Made by a program: the position numbers and the translations under genes. Below are positions 1-11,396 of a DNA stretch of 64,000 bases, piece by piece (positions within the stretch are counted from its first letter, which is position 1; each line of letters opens with the position of its first letter). The stretch comes from Pollenia angustigena (lineage: Eukaryota > Arthropoda > Insecta > Diptera > Polleniidae), in NCBI GenBank assembly GCA_930367215.1, contig OV884057.1, forward strand, positions 206,635,621-206,699,620. Reading direction: 5' to 3'. Below the pieces are notes generated by a model, which worked only from the letters and a program-made list of their open reading frames with translations, had not been told where the DNA came from and did not search any database.

Positions 1-455
1 GGCTTAGGGTAAATTATGGACGGATCTTCACGAAATTTGACAGCGTGATTTCCAGTCAAATGAAACAAATTTTTGCAAAATCTTATTTCATTCCGTGCCC
101 TGATCCAGCATTTATGTTATTTTTTGTATTATCAATTTTTTAGGTGGTGGTTCCACATTTTGATTCATAGCTCTGGTCCTACTTAACTGATTTGGCTGGA
201 TTTCAATCCCAAACTGCTTAGGATAACTACAAGCAATTTGGCAGCAAGTTTGTTCGATTCTTTTGAGCTGTTCGAAAGTGAGCGTGTTTTCTACAGACCG
301 ACAGACAGACGGACATGGCTAAATCGACTTAAAATTACTCAAGGACCCATAATATATATACTTTATGGGGTCTGAGATGAATAATAAAAAAGTTTCACAC
401 GGAATGACAAACTAAATATACCCTCTTCACAACTAATTGTGGTGGAGGGTATAAA
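1..455 (-). repeat. Dispersed fly repeat with (CTGT)n core, copy 1
   Basis: Read on the minus strand it begins TATACCCTCCACCACAATTA, passes through a GTCTGTCTGTCCGTCTG-type run near 295-315 and includes GCTGGATTTCAATCC near 190-210. The whole segment matches 31352-31790 in inverted orientation. No coding potential. Fragments of the same family appear near 4200-4300, 9835-9857 plus 14019-14130, and 50340-50420. Ubiquitous in higher-fly genomes; class unclear (SINE-like or LTR-derived). Confidence 0.7.
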
Positions 456-1040
456 AAAAAATACGGGAATTTTTTTTACTTTTTATAAATAATTTAAAAT
501 ATGGAAATAAAAAATTTATGTTTTTCTTTTTATAATGTTGTTATTGTTTCTATACAAAACAAATAAGACAGGATATGGATTGAACAATGCTATTTAAACA
601 TGTTTCGTTTAAAATTAATATGAAACAGTGATAATTCTGAATAATGTCCATACTTTGGCAGATATTTACTATGATTTTTAATCAACATTGCGCAATGTTA
701 ATTAAACATTGATTTTTTTTTCTGCTAATTACTTTGTGGTTAATAGGTTTATTGCTTCACGTAGTGTTTTGCTGAAATACCGTTTTTTCACCGAAATTGT
801 TTAAATTTTAAACAAAAACTTTAAAGTTATATATATATTTTATATTACCATCACCTCTGTATTACCAAAACGACATTAAAATACAATACAAACCAATTGA
901 ATGCTGGCTTCTAAATTCGCCGTTACGGCTGTGGCATTATGGTTATGTCACGTCTAATTTGTGCTTAAGATCTGACTTACAAAACAAGTTAGCCTCAAAT
1001 CTTAAAAGCAATTTATTATTAGAAAACACAAATCCATTCA
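456..1040. other. AT-rich intergenic DNA
   Basis: No gene, repeat boundary or RNA recognised. Homopolymer A/T runs only. Confidence 0.6.
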
Positions 1041-1049
1041 GGTAAGTTT

Positions 1050-2130
1050 GTTTGGGAGACTTAAATGCCCAAATCGGACCCGAAATCACCAACACAGAAT
1101 GTAATATTAGAAAAGATGGTCTAGGCCGATTCGCGGAAAATGGAAATATTCTGCTGGAAAGATGCATCACTTCCATTATGGTAATCGGCGGAACTTTGTT
1201 TCCTCAACGCAGGCTACATAAACTTACCTGGGTATCGTTAGATAGCAATACTTAAAATCAGACCGATCATATTTCAATAAGATAGTGAAGAGGTTCACTC
1301 TTAGACCAACGCAACAAACGATAAAATGACATAGCGAGCGATCGCCACCTTGTAGTCGCTACTGTCGCATTGAAACTGCAGCGATGATGGAGAGGACATC
1401 GAGTACACGGAAGAGATTCAATTTACACAAACTCGATAACACAGCCGTTGCTGACTCCTCCTCGCAGGCACCAAAAGAGGCAGGACTTCAGAATGTTAAC
1501 AACACTAACCTCAGCTGGGAATAGACGATAAGAAGCATCACCGGTGCTGCACAAAGTCATAAAGGTTCTTAGAATAACTCACGCGTAGATTGGATTAGAA
1601 ACGAGACCTGTAAGCTTGTTCTTGCTAGAAAGGACGTTTAGGGCTTAAATAATATTTGTAGAATACGAACTAGTTAGATGCAGCGCCAAGACCGGCATAA
1701 CTGCTTGAATCGGCGTAATTAGAAAAGATTGGCCGATAGCATAGGCAAGGGAGCCAGGCAGCCGTTAAAACTAAACGTAGCCGAGATCTATACCTCGCAG
1801 TGAAATAACTTGTGAACAGCAATGGAGCTACTGTTGGCAGACCTCTAAAAAACGATTGCAATAACCTTTTAACATCTAGAGATCAGCAGCTGATATTGTG
1901 GCACTAATTTTACACGACTATGTTGTGCGCGCCCATCCTTCCGTATCAAACTTTGTGAAACTGTGAAATTCACATCCAGAACCCCAATATCTTTATCAAA
2001 TGTCCAGACATAGAAGAAATGTTTGCTGCTGTAAGATCACTTAAACGGAACATGTCCCTAGGGCTGGACAACATTTCTCCTGAACGGTTATTATCTATAA
2101 AAAACCACCACAGATTTATAAATTTAACCC
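1050..2130 (+). pseudogene. RTE-like LINE relic: endonuclease to start of reverse transcriptase
   Basis: Around 1052-1250 the plus strand encodes GDLNAQIG, then GLGRFAENGN and VIGGTLFPQRRLHKLTWVSLD, the catalytic GDxN region and the core of an apurinic-type endonuclease of the RTE class (often mis-annotated as craniofacial development protein 2). A stop follows, then an out-of-frame NQTDHI, which corresponds to the QIDHI motif. Near 2010-2090 DIEEMFAAVRSLKRNMSLGL DNISPERLL corresponds to the APGLDGIPxELLK motif that opens the reverse transcriptase. The stretch between is degenerate linker with many stops. The palm domain and 3' end are missing. Clearly dead; the clade assignment is by motif recall only. 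Confidence 0.6.
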
Positions 2131-2275
2131 CCCTGAAACTATGCTTTAGTTTTAGTTCTTTACAATTAAAATAAATACGAAATTTATTATTTAAATATTT
2201 ATAAAATATTTCTGCAAAAACGCTTAAGCTTAACCAAAAAAAAAAAGAAGCTAAATAATGCAATAAAATAAATTA

Positions 2276-2964
2276 GGTGGCATGTCATAACGTCCAGTGT
2301 CATGTGGTATTTAACGTCTTTAGTAATTACGGACCTTACGACATTTTTAAAAATTACATAATGTCCATTTGCAAAGTGTCTTAATGCCAACGGACATTAT
2401 GACATTTTCGAAAGTGTCACAGTGTCCACGGACATTAAGACACTTTCAAATGGACATTATGTCATTTTTAAAATTGTCGTAAAGTCCATAATTACTAAAG
2501 ACGTTAAATAAAAAAAAGATCTACATACACGCAGAGAAAAACATGTTTTATTATGGTCACAACCAACAAAACTATTTTGAAAAAAAAACTTATTTAACCA
2601 TAATATGGTTGTCGGTAACAATGATTTGGTTAAATTAAACATAATATGGTTAAAAAAATTTTAAAATGGTTTTGTTTATTTTTCTCTGGGTGAATATATT
2701 AAATATATAACAGAAACACTTTTGGGCGCAAGGATTTTCTCCCCTAAGGTGTAACAATTACCGGCATAGCCGGCCTTTGGCCGGTCGCAACGATTTTCTA
2801 CTCTTTGAGTTTGTAAGCATGTTGTGGACGTGATGACACTCCACTGCTCTGATGGACATTATCACACTTTTAAAAGTGTCATAAAATCCATGGACACTGT
2901 GACACTTTTTGGAGTGTCATAGTGTCCACGGGCACTATGACTCTGTACGTTATGACATGCCACC
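2276..2964. mobile_element. Foldback-like element FB1, 8-bp TSD
   Basis: Terminal inverted repeats GGTGGCATGTCATAACGT at 2276-2293 and its complement at 2947-2964 are perfect. An 8-bp direct repeat ATAAATTA lies at 2268-2275 and 2965-2972. The arms are built of direct and inverted short units of the GTGTCATAGTGTCCAC / GGACATTATGACA type. The middle holds a GGCATAGCCGGCCTTTGGCC module (about 2762-2781), also found in FB2, and a nested MITE. No transposase. Confidence 0.8.
2529..2694. mobile_element. MITE of the ACACGCAGAGAAAAA family, nested in FB1
   Basis: Ends ACACGCAGAGAAAAACATG and TTTTTCTCTGGGTG are inverted copies; the interior repeats ATAATATGGTT-like blocks. Related copies occur near 32689, 34085, 39672 and 42713. 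TSD not resolved. Confidence 0.65.
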
Positions 2965-2972
2965 ATAAATTA

Positions 2973-4190
2973 CAATTTTAAAATATTAATTAATTTGTTA
3001 ATTAATTATTTTTTTTCTTAATTGCTGCACTATCATAAATATTAATCTATGAAATATTTTAACTTTTTATTTAAATAAATATTAAATAAAAGTCATTGTA
3101 CAGAAAAAATCATAAATATTTATTCCTTTTTGTTTAATTATTAATAATGAGTTTGTCATAGTTTACAGAAAACATTTTTTTATGGAGTAAAATTATGAAA
3201 TTCCTACAGGATTAATTAGGAAATGGCTGTCAAGTGAAATTGTAAATTGAAGTTTATTTTTATTATTAATTGCCAAAGTGGGTTGTGTTCCAAAATCAAT
3301 AAAATGAAAATTAAATAGTTTCTAATGATAAGTTTGTGCTAAAATAAAGATATATTTTGTAAACTCTTTAAATGGAAAAAATATATACAAACATAACGCT
3401 GGAAGGTTTTACAAATTAGGAATGGTGTATACAATGATTGTATTAATTATTGTTTTTTTTTCTGTTGCAACATAAATTTCAAAAATAGAGAATATTAATT
3501 AATTTATTCTATTAAGGCCCTAAAGCACATTTTATAAATCTTTCTTCTAAAAATACGTTTAACGGAAACGTTAGTGGAGTTTAGAAATGATTGCAAATGG
3601 TCTTGCAACATAGAAATCTCAAAATGGTTTAGTAATTTGCTACAGTGTACTTTTAGGATTATAGTAAATATTATACCATTTTGCAAATCCTAAGTGATCG
3701 TAACTGTTTTTTGAATTTTTGTAATCGTAATTAATTAGGAATTAGAAATTCTATTGCACAGACCAGTAGCCCAATTTACAATCTTGTGCAAATCGTATTG
3801 CATCGTAGCATTTGCAAAATTGTAATGTAATAACTATAAACCGAAAAGAATACTATAATAAATTACTTAACCCTCTTGCACTTAACCATTTTTGAGCACC
3901 ACTATTGGGAATTTTTTTTACTTTTTTACGAAATACAAAAATGCGCAAAAATTATCACCCGATTGTTTTATGTTTTTTTATTCTAAAAAATGAAGAACCT
4001 TATGAAACCCTTCATCGAAGCTGTATATAAGTTTGGCATTCCGTTTGTAATGTGTACAATACTGATCTTAGATCCTAGAAAGTATATCCCCCATATTCAT
4101 CAAATAAATTTTTGATTTACAAAAGGTTTATTGAACAAATTTTCAAAGAAAATTCGTTTCATAAACTTTTATTAACCTGAAATGTTTTTG
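2973..4190. other. AT-rich DNA, nothing recognised
   Basis: Poly-A/T rich intergenic sequence without long ORFs or clear repeat boundaries. Confidence 0.55.
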
Positions 4191-4194
4191 GGAG

Positions 4195-4330
4195 TATATT
4201 TTTTGGGTCCTTAATAAAAGCGAAGTTAATTTAATGTTGATATCCGTCTGTCTGTCCGTCTGTCTGTTTAAATGGGATTTTCGAAGACCCCAGGCAAAAT
4301 ATGTTCTGGATTAGAGAAATGGGCTAGGCA
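4195..4330 (+). repeat. Fragment of the (CTGT)n dispersed repeat
   Basis: TTTTGGGTCCTTAATAAAAG at 4200 followed by CCGTCTGTCTGTCCGTCTG at 4246-4264 matches the core of the repeat at 31460-31510; the remainder is diverged. Confidence 0.55.
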
Positions 4331-4607
4331 CTTCTTATACAAAGATATTATAGATTTCTGTATATCTAGAACATGGCAAGAACCAAAATGTTCAAATTAA
4401 GTAGTCTATCTGATAGTAGACTTCAATCGACAAAATGTAGGCAGGAGTGGAGAATTGGGCGTGACACAAAATAGATTTATTTATATCTAAAGAACGGTAT
4501 TTATATAACTTTCTGTTCTTATCGCACCCTGGTAAAAGGCTCATTACCAGCTAGTGCCCCGCTAGGTTAGCTGGTGCACAGAAAGAAGAACACTCGGGAT
4601 AAATTAA

Positions 4608-4746
4608 CTGCCTGTTTGTAGAACGCGAGCGCAAAAGTGACTCGTTCAACTTACATTTAAATCAAAAACAAAATTTCAAAATTTGTTTTTGTTTTAAATG
4701 TAAGTTAAGCGAGTCACTTTTGCGCTCGCGTTCTACAAACAGGCAG
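4608..4746. mobile_element. Near-perfect palindromic MITE, TAA TSD
   Basis: The two 64-base arms (4608-4672 and 4682-4746) are almost perfect inverted copies starting CTGCCTGTTTGTAGAACGCG, around a short AT loop. TAA flanks both sides (4605-4607, 4747-4749), as for PIF/Harbinger insertions. As RNA it would fold into one long hairpin. An inner segment (TTTTAAATGTAAGTTAAGCG) recurs in the element at 17814-18606. Confidence 0.8.
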
Positions 4747-5001
4747 TAAGTTTTTTATACTTACTTTAAGAACGAGTCGTTATCAAAAATGCAAGTATGA
4801 ATAACACTTAAACGTTCTTAAAACAATCCTTAGTGGAATTATTTTCAAAAATAATCCCGGCATTTCCTAAAAATAAATATAAAATTCTTGAACCAAGTAA
4901 AAAAATATTGAACTTTTTGTTGGTAGTGCCACTCTGAGAGTAAAATTACAAAGTCGGCGTTTTTATCTCATTTAATTATCAAAGTTTAACTTATCATTTA
5001 A

Positions 5002-6374
5002 GGTGGGGTGTCACAAAGCCATAGGACATAAAGCCATAATGGCTTTATGTCTCAATCCAAACGGACATAAAGCCATAATTTTGATATGGCCTTAAGTCTC
5101 ATGTCAATTTTAGTGGAATGGGACATAAAGCCATTATGGTGTTATGTCCCATTTGATGTGTTGCGTTACAAATGCTTATATGGTATAACAAAGACCTGCT
5201 TCGCTAACTAAAGCTTCGCTGTATAGCCGGCCTTCGGCCGTGCGCAAGGATTTTCTCCTCCATGGTATAACAAACACCGGCTTCGCTTACTAAAGCTGCC
5301 ATAAATTTTTTCCGTAAAATGAGACATAAAGCCATATTTTTGATAATGATTGTATTTCACCCTATTTCATGTAGAAAATGCTTTGTTGTTTCATGTCGCC
5401 CTGTTTTATGTCAAAAATGGCGGTATGAACTAAGTCCCCAATGAATTAACTCCCCAAACCCAAAATGAACTAGGCCCCTAAATTTGGGGACGTCGTTCAT
5501 ATATGGAAAAAACCCGAAAAAGCTACGCTAACAAGTGCTTCTCTGCATAGCAGGCCTCCGGCCGGACGTAATGATTTTCTCCTCTATGGTATAACAAACA
5601 CCGGCTTCGCTAACTAAAGCTTCTCTGCGTAAACGGCCTTCGTTCGGAAACAAGACAGATTTTAGAAGCTTTACTTAGCGAAAGCTTTAGTTAGCGAAGC
5701 AGGTCTTTGTTATACCATATAAGCATTTGTAACACAACACATCAAATGGGACATAACACCATAATGGCTTTATGTCCCATTCCACTAAAATTGATATGAG
5801 ACTTAAGGCCATATCAAAATTATAGCTTTATGTCCGTTTGGATTGAGACATAAAGGCATTATGGCTTTATGTCCTATGGCTTTGTGACACCCCACTTTCT
5901 AAAACTGTCTTGTTTCCGAACGAAGGCCGTTTACGCAGAGAAGCTTTAGTTAGCGAAGCCGTTGTGTTTGTTATACCATAGAGGAGAAAATCATTACGTC
6001 CGGCCGAAGGCCGGCTATGCAGAGAAGCACTTGTTAGCGTAGCTTTTTCGGGTTTTTTCCATATATGAACGACGTCCCCAAATTTAGGGGCTTAGTTCAT
6101 TTTGGGTTTGGGGAGTTAATTCATTGGGGACTTAGTTCATACCGCCATTTTTGACATAAAACAGGGCGACATGAAACAACAAAGCATTTTCTACATGAAA
6201 TAGGGTGAAATACAATCATTATCAAAAATATGGCTTTATGTCTCATTTTACGGAAAAAATTTATGGCGTTAAGTCCCATTATATTGAGACTAAATGGCAT
6301 ATGCCCTTATGTCTCAATGAAATGGGACTTGACTTCATATGGCTTTATGTCGTATGGCTTTGTGACACCCCACC
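5002..6374. mobile_element. Foldback-like element FB2, nested inverted arms, 9-bp TSD
   Basis: Outer ends GGTGGGGTGTCACAAAGCCA (5002) and its complement (ending 6374) are flanked by the direct repeat ATCATTTAA at 4993-5001 and 6375-6383. Interior order is A (5002-5215), B (about 5216-5655), A inverted (5656-5893), B inverted (about 5905-6270), so an internal copy of the terminal sequence stands at about 5870-5893. Arms contain the satellite GACATAAAGCCATAATGGC, the module GGCCGGACGTAATGATTTTC shared with FB1, and tandem ATGAATTAACTCCCCAA units. No transposase. Confidence 0.82.
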
Positions 6375-7978
6375 ATCATTTAACGATTTGCATGTTGTAT
6401 GCAGAAACAACAAAAACAACAGAACATGACGAAAACTCATTATTTTAAAGTTTAAAAAGTAAAATTAAGAACTCCTGCTTCTCATTTGGTTTATATTTTC
6501 AGTTATATATGTACGTTAAGTTTTTAACGTAAAAACCATATCGGTAATGATGCTAGTGTTTAATAATTTTGAAATTCTGTAAGGTAAAATCGGGTAAGTA
6601 AAGCAATCATAATAAAATTCCCCTTGTAATTTCACTTTTGGTTTATTTCCAGTACGAATTCGGAATTGAATCAACTTTATAATTCTTAAATCAAGCGCAT
6701 TTTGGGTTTGATTCAATATTAGTTTTGTTCAAATCAATCTCATTTTCGGATTATTTTAAGTACGCATAAGGGATTGAATATAGATAAGTTAAAGATTTCG
6801 TACTTGAATCAATCTTTCTGTACTTGATACAAGAAAATCCGTTCTCACCGTACTATTAGTACCCCTTCGGATTGATTTTAGAATGGATGGATTTATTTTT
6901 TTTTGAGTGTAGTGACCTAGTCTATCAGTGTGGGCTCGATTCCCGCCAGAGACTTTGGTCTCCTGCAAACAAGCGTAGAGCTTTGCGGGATTAGCATAAG
7001 AAAACAAAGTTAAATATAGCACTCTTAGTTGTTAATGATTTGAGATTGTGTTTATCTGAAAACTTAATTATTTTCATTAAGTAGAAAAAATGATATAGAC
7101 TCAATGACTGCTGTCAGATTTGATGACCATACGGGCCAGATTTATGGCATTTTCTATCACTCTTGCCAGAATTTTCTGCTATAAGTTTCCGCATAACTGA
7201 GCAAAATTCATTTTAAGGACTTAAAAAATCTGAGACTTGTTCAACTAGACCAAAAAAAGAGATAAGGAGAATCAAAAATCCAGCCCTCAGAATATCGCAA
7301 CAGTTATTCTGTGTTGTTAAGAAGTAAAGCGCTCAAGACGAATTTTTACAATAAATCTAGTTTGCCGTTCTTTTTTTAAGTTTTCTGCATAACTTTGTCA
7401 AAGCCACGATTTTCTTTACTCTTAAGAAACTATGTAATTTAAAAGAATAATGACCAATTTTTAGTTTGGTATACAAAGACTATAAGTTTTTGCAATGTAT
7501 TTTCTCATTAGGCACCCTACATTACAATTTTTCGTAATTTTTTGATAAGTTTTCTAAATAACGAGATATAACTTTTGAAATTTTTATGAAAATGAAACAA
7601 ACCAACAACGCTGTTGGAAAGATCCATTAATTTTTAATAATATTTTTGAATTTGCTCTTACCGTTCCTGAGTTATAGCGATTTTCAGCAAACCCGATTAT
7701 TGGCAAAAATTCTACTTGAGCGACCTCTTAACCTCTTTCGAAAAATCTGAAAAAAATCTCAAAAATACTTTTCCCTATATGCTTGCGCCCCAAAAATTTT
7801 TTTTTGCGACACACTTAAATTTATATATAGGCCCTATTCTTGTTCTAAATTTGATTCAAATATCTTAAAAAATGTGTCCTGCAGTTTTATAATAACAAAT
7901 GCATACACATACACCAGATGAAGAGCCATTCTTAACTCCATTTAGAATCAATTTTCATGTAATTTAACACAACTTTAA
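6375..7978. other. AT-rich DNA with one possible tRNA-derived SINE fragment
   Basis: Mostly unique AT-rich sequence. Near 6931-6948 GGGCTCGATTCCCGCC resembles a tRNA B box, and a poly-T run precedes it; a truncated SINE is possible but no convincing A box is seen. No gene recognised. Confidence 0.4.
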
Positions 7979-9694
7979 CCCATTAAGGCCCGAGCCATGA
8001 TCCCATTGAGCTATAGTGATGAAACTTTTAAAATGTTATTGTTTATACCTAAATGTGAAAGAAAACAAGTTTTGGGCAAATCGGATACGTGGGAGCCAAG
8101 ATAACCCCCGTTGCGAAAACGCATCGCCTTAACGATATAAAAATTAAGCGCATTTGCAAACATTTCAATTTAAAATTTTTTTATTTACGTCTTAGGAAAA
8201 AAAATTAAAAAAGATATTCATAAACATTTCATTTTTAATTTAATTATGATATGCTCCAAAGCACTTTGGATGCACTGCTACGTCACATTTCTCACATTTG
8301 TAATTGATCGGTGCATAATTTATCATAGGCCCCATATAAAGCCCACTCCCGAAAAACACTTTAGTACGTCTAAACCCATAACAAATAACTCTATTGTATT
8401 AAATTTTGTTCTGTCACAGTTTTATATGACTAGAAACCACACCGTCAACTTTAGTAACGATCGGTTCATAAATATCCTAGCTGTCAGTGGATGGTATCAA
8501 ATATTTGGAATAGCCGAATATATCACTCTTACAGGTTTTTCTTTAATATCCTGGGAGAGGATAATTTCACATTACTTGTTCGATTTTCTCTTACTGTACC
8601 TATTGAAATTTTTGTCAATTGTTTCAACAGACTGGTCCTGGGATTTGTGAAAATAGAACATGTTCAAAAAGATAGAATTCATGACCAGTGAAACGAGAAT
8701 TTATCATCTAACTGGTATATTAAGAACAAACAGGTTAAAAAAGTAATGAATAACAGTACAGTCTTCACCGATAGTGTGACCCTTTTTTTGGGTCTTCCTA
8801 AAATTTGGTTCTTAAATTTAGTTCTGGCGACTTGTTATATTTAAATAACACTACATTGTATCGAAATAATCTTAGATTGTTATAACAAACACTAAACACG
8901 TTCATTGATAATAGATGTTAGACTGTTCAAATGGTGTCAATTGACCAATGACAACCGCATGTTAAAGTGATAGGTCTTATTCATATAAAATGTAAGAACT
9001 AGAACCGGTCTCTATCACCAAAGACCTATCATGGGACTACTCTTCCCTCTAGGAAAATAATACACTTTGGGCATAAGACAAAAAAAAAAAAAAATTGCCA
9101 TAAAGAATTTACCTACTGCGAAATATCCTGCATTTTAAAAATTGGCGATTAGTTTGAAAAAGGTGAAAAAATTATCGAAAATTTCAAAACACATAAATAT
9201 CAACAACTTATAAATAACATATATACAAGTTTTTATTTTGTTCTTTTAAATAGCAAGTGATTGTATAAATATATTTTATTTGATAATTTTATGTAATTTG
9301 TATATGGTTAAGGCCCAGTGATGCGTTTTCGCATCACGGATATATCCGATCATAAAAAAAGTCTCAAATGTCTACGATGATTGGATTTTTCAATATAAAT
9401 AATAATGTTCGTATGTTAGCTATCTCCTGCAGAAGTTTCAGATAGGTATGTTATATATTACTTTGTTTTTTTTAACTTTTTTCAAAAGTACCCAAAAAAC
9501 AGGAAAAATTAAAAATTTAAATTAAAAATTTTTATAAGAAAAACTTATGTATGATACAAATCCAAAAACAGGTCGATTAGATATTAAGTTAAATTTGATT
9601 TCATTGTGCTTTAGAACAATACCACGTAACAACAAAATGCCTAAGGCGAGGTTTAAGTGAACGTTGCGAAAACGCAACGCAGGGCCTTAATGGG
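7979..9694. mobile_element. piggyBac-like element 1, TTAA TSD
   Basis: TTAA at 7975-7978 and 9695-9698 brackets inverted ends CCCATTAAGGCCC / GGGCCTTAATGGG, the TTAA plus CCC arrangement typical of piggyBac. Subterminal GTTGCGAAAACGCA occurs at about 8112 and 9663, with a related GATGCGTTTTCGCATCAC near 9318. The only long ORF (8246-8650, 134 codons) is not a recognisable transposase. Bases 8625-9056 match 30007-30470 and may be a later insertion. Confidence 0.68.
8625..9056 (+). repeat. Dispersed repeat shared with 30007-30470
   Basis: Both copies share a start CAGACTG.TCCTGGGA, a middle AACAGTACAGTCTTCACC and an end CTAGAACCGGTCTCTA...CTTCCCTCTAGG in the same orientation, about 80 percent alike by eye. 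No ORF; family unknown. Confidence 0.6.
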
Positions 9695-9734
9695 TTAAAA
9701 CTTTGAATGTGAATTGTAAATCCTTCGTAAACAA

Positions 9735-9803
9735 AAGAGATATATATATATATAATAGTTTTTTTTTGAAGTGAAAGAGATAGATAGAGAGAGAGGGAAA
9801 GGT
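9735..9803. repeat. Microsatellites (TA)n and (GA)n-like
   Basis: A TA run at 9741-9753 and GATA/GAGA units at 9770-9798, between two element insertions. Confidence 0.8.
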
Positions 9804-9965
9804 TCCTCCCCATTTGGGCCCATTTCTCTTATCCTGCTGAACTTATTGTGCTGGATTCAGTGTTACCACCAGCAAAACTCAAAATTACACTTGAGATGAA
9901 GCAAAAATATCCGATTTAAAGGCAATTAAACCTGATATAAAATTAAAGTTTTATTTTATAAAAAG

Positions 9966-10692
9966 TAGTGCTGGGAAACTATCGATAGACTATCGATATT
10001 ATCGATAGTCTTAAAATATCGAAAATATCGATAAGAAAAATATAAATATCGATATTTTTATTATTTAAAATACAGCTATGAAGACATCTAACAGCAGCTA
10101 TACACACAGTTTTTTGCCGCAAATTTTAACTTGCTATTATTAATTCGCGCTGAATTACAGCAATGAATACAAACATTAAGAATGACAAGTGGTATGGATT
10201 GCTTAGCAGTGCTTTTTACTACTAATTTTAGGCCTTTAAGTCGAAATTTGTACATGTTTATATAGGGACTGAAATTTTAAATATTTTTGAAATGTTGTAA
10301 AAACAATGCAAATCCAAATGCAATTGCAGGCATAAGACAAAACAATGAACGACCATTAGAGGATAAGTCCGCTAGACTGGTTACCTCTTTGGGTTTAGAA
10401 TTTAGAAAATTTTTTAAAGTTGCAATGGAATATCTTATAGTCCCTGTTACTTCGGTTCCTTCAGAAAGGTACTTATCAATTTTTAAAAAACTGCCATCTA
10501 AAATAACGTGCGTATATACATACGTCTCATTCATTCAATAAAGTGATAAAAACAACGATCTGTAAAAATAAAAAAAATAATTAAAGTTTTCCTGCACAAG
10601 TACAAACATTCAGTTGATAGTAATATCGATAGTGAAATCTGAACTGTCGATAAATATCGATAGTAGAAAATATCGATAGTATCCCAGCACTA
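9966..10692 (+). mobile_element. hAT element B copy 1 with TATCGATA-packed ends
   Basis: Terminal TAGTGCTGGGA at 9966 and its complement ending 10692. The 8-bp flanks ATAAAAAG and ATAAAATG differ at one base. Five perfect TATCGATA octamers lie in the first 100 bases and three in the last 75. The interior holds the hAT dimerisation-domain relic at 10287-10541. A second copy stands inverted at 63054-63871. Confidence 0.82.
10287..10541 (+). pseudogene. hAT transposase C-terminal dimerisation-domain remnant
   Basis: The translated 84 residues include EFRKFFKVAMEYLIVPVTSVPSERYLSIFKKLPSK. The PVTSVPSERYLSIF block is the signature of the hAT C-terminal dimerisation domain, usually xATSVPSERxFSxAG. 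The N-terminal BED finger and the RNase H-like catalytic domain are absent, and the C-terminal helix after the signature runs into unrelated sequence, so the element is non-autonomous. The inverted copy in 63400-63620 carries the same block with added stops, so the loss predates both insertions. Confidence 0.7.
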
Positions 10693-10991
10693 ATAAAATG
10701 ACATTTACAAAGAAGCAAAACACAACAAACTAATTGAAAGAAGATTAGTCAAACTGTTAAGATTATTATTGTAACTTAAAATAAATTAACAGAAATAAAA
10801 TTAAAGATTTGAATATTATAATTGTTAAAAAAAACCTTAAACAAAAACTTCTAAAATAATGAGTTTGACTTCCACATTTGGTTGCATATATCAAGAGAAA
10901 GTTCAAAATGCTCATTGCCATTCCTTTATAATGGGTGTTTTTTAAGCCCGATAGAGCTTACTGCTCTCACTTTTTGCTCAGGCACATCATC

Positions 10992-11396
10992 ATGAATAAA
11001 TTCATGCTTGAACAATGCCACCAAATCATAAAAATTTACTTTGAAAATCAGCCATTGATTTTTGCAACATATAGGCGACTTCATGATTTAAATGACGCAA
11101 TTTATTTTTTTCTTAAATGAAGGCGATGTGGTGATTTATAGAAAATAAACTGTCAATTAGACTTCAAGACCGTGTGATGTGAAACCTCTTGATTGTTTTC
11201 CATAGGGCTGTGCAGCCACTGGTTAGTGCTGATAGGAAAGCAACAATTGACATCTTGGAGTTTAACATTGTTAATTTAATTGGTGACATGCAGCCAGAAA
11301 TGCTCGAAAAAGAGGAACAAAATTGGACGTCTGCAATGCATTTCGTCAAGAATAGGCGCAGTGCCTATTTGTTTGAAATACGTTTCAATTGATAAA
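10992..11396 (+). pseudogene. Mariner-type transposase relic, internally deleted
   Basis: ATG at 10992 opens MNKFMLEQCHQIIKIYFEN, which matches the start of the insect Tc1/mariner-type transposases (MxKxTxEQRxxIVxxYFxN). After a deletion and a shift, 11189-11391 encodes VFHRAVQPLVSADRKATID, then DMQPEMLEKEEQNWTSAMHFVKN, the known C-terminal end of the same family. The catalytic DDE core is missing. The same two pieces, in the same relative place, occur in the second copy of the host element (minus strand, about 41490-41360 and 40557-40342), so the relic was part of the ancestral element. Confidence 0.6.

Noticed and set aside
6205..6448. Two overlapping ORFs of about 73 codons
   Set aside because: Produced by the GACATAAAGCC satellite in the arm of FB2.
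8246..8650. 134-codon plus-strand ORF as a piggyBac transposase
   Set aside because: It lies in a piggyBac-like element, but I recognise no transposase motif, and its end overlaps the dispersed repeat at 8625. Kept only as element content.
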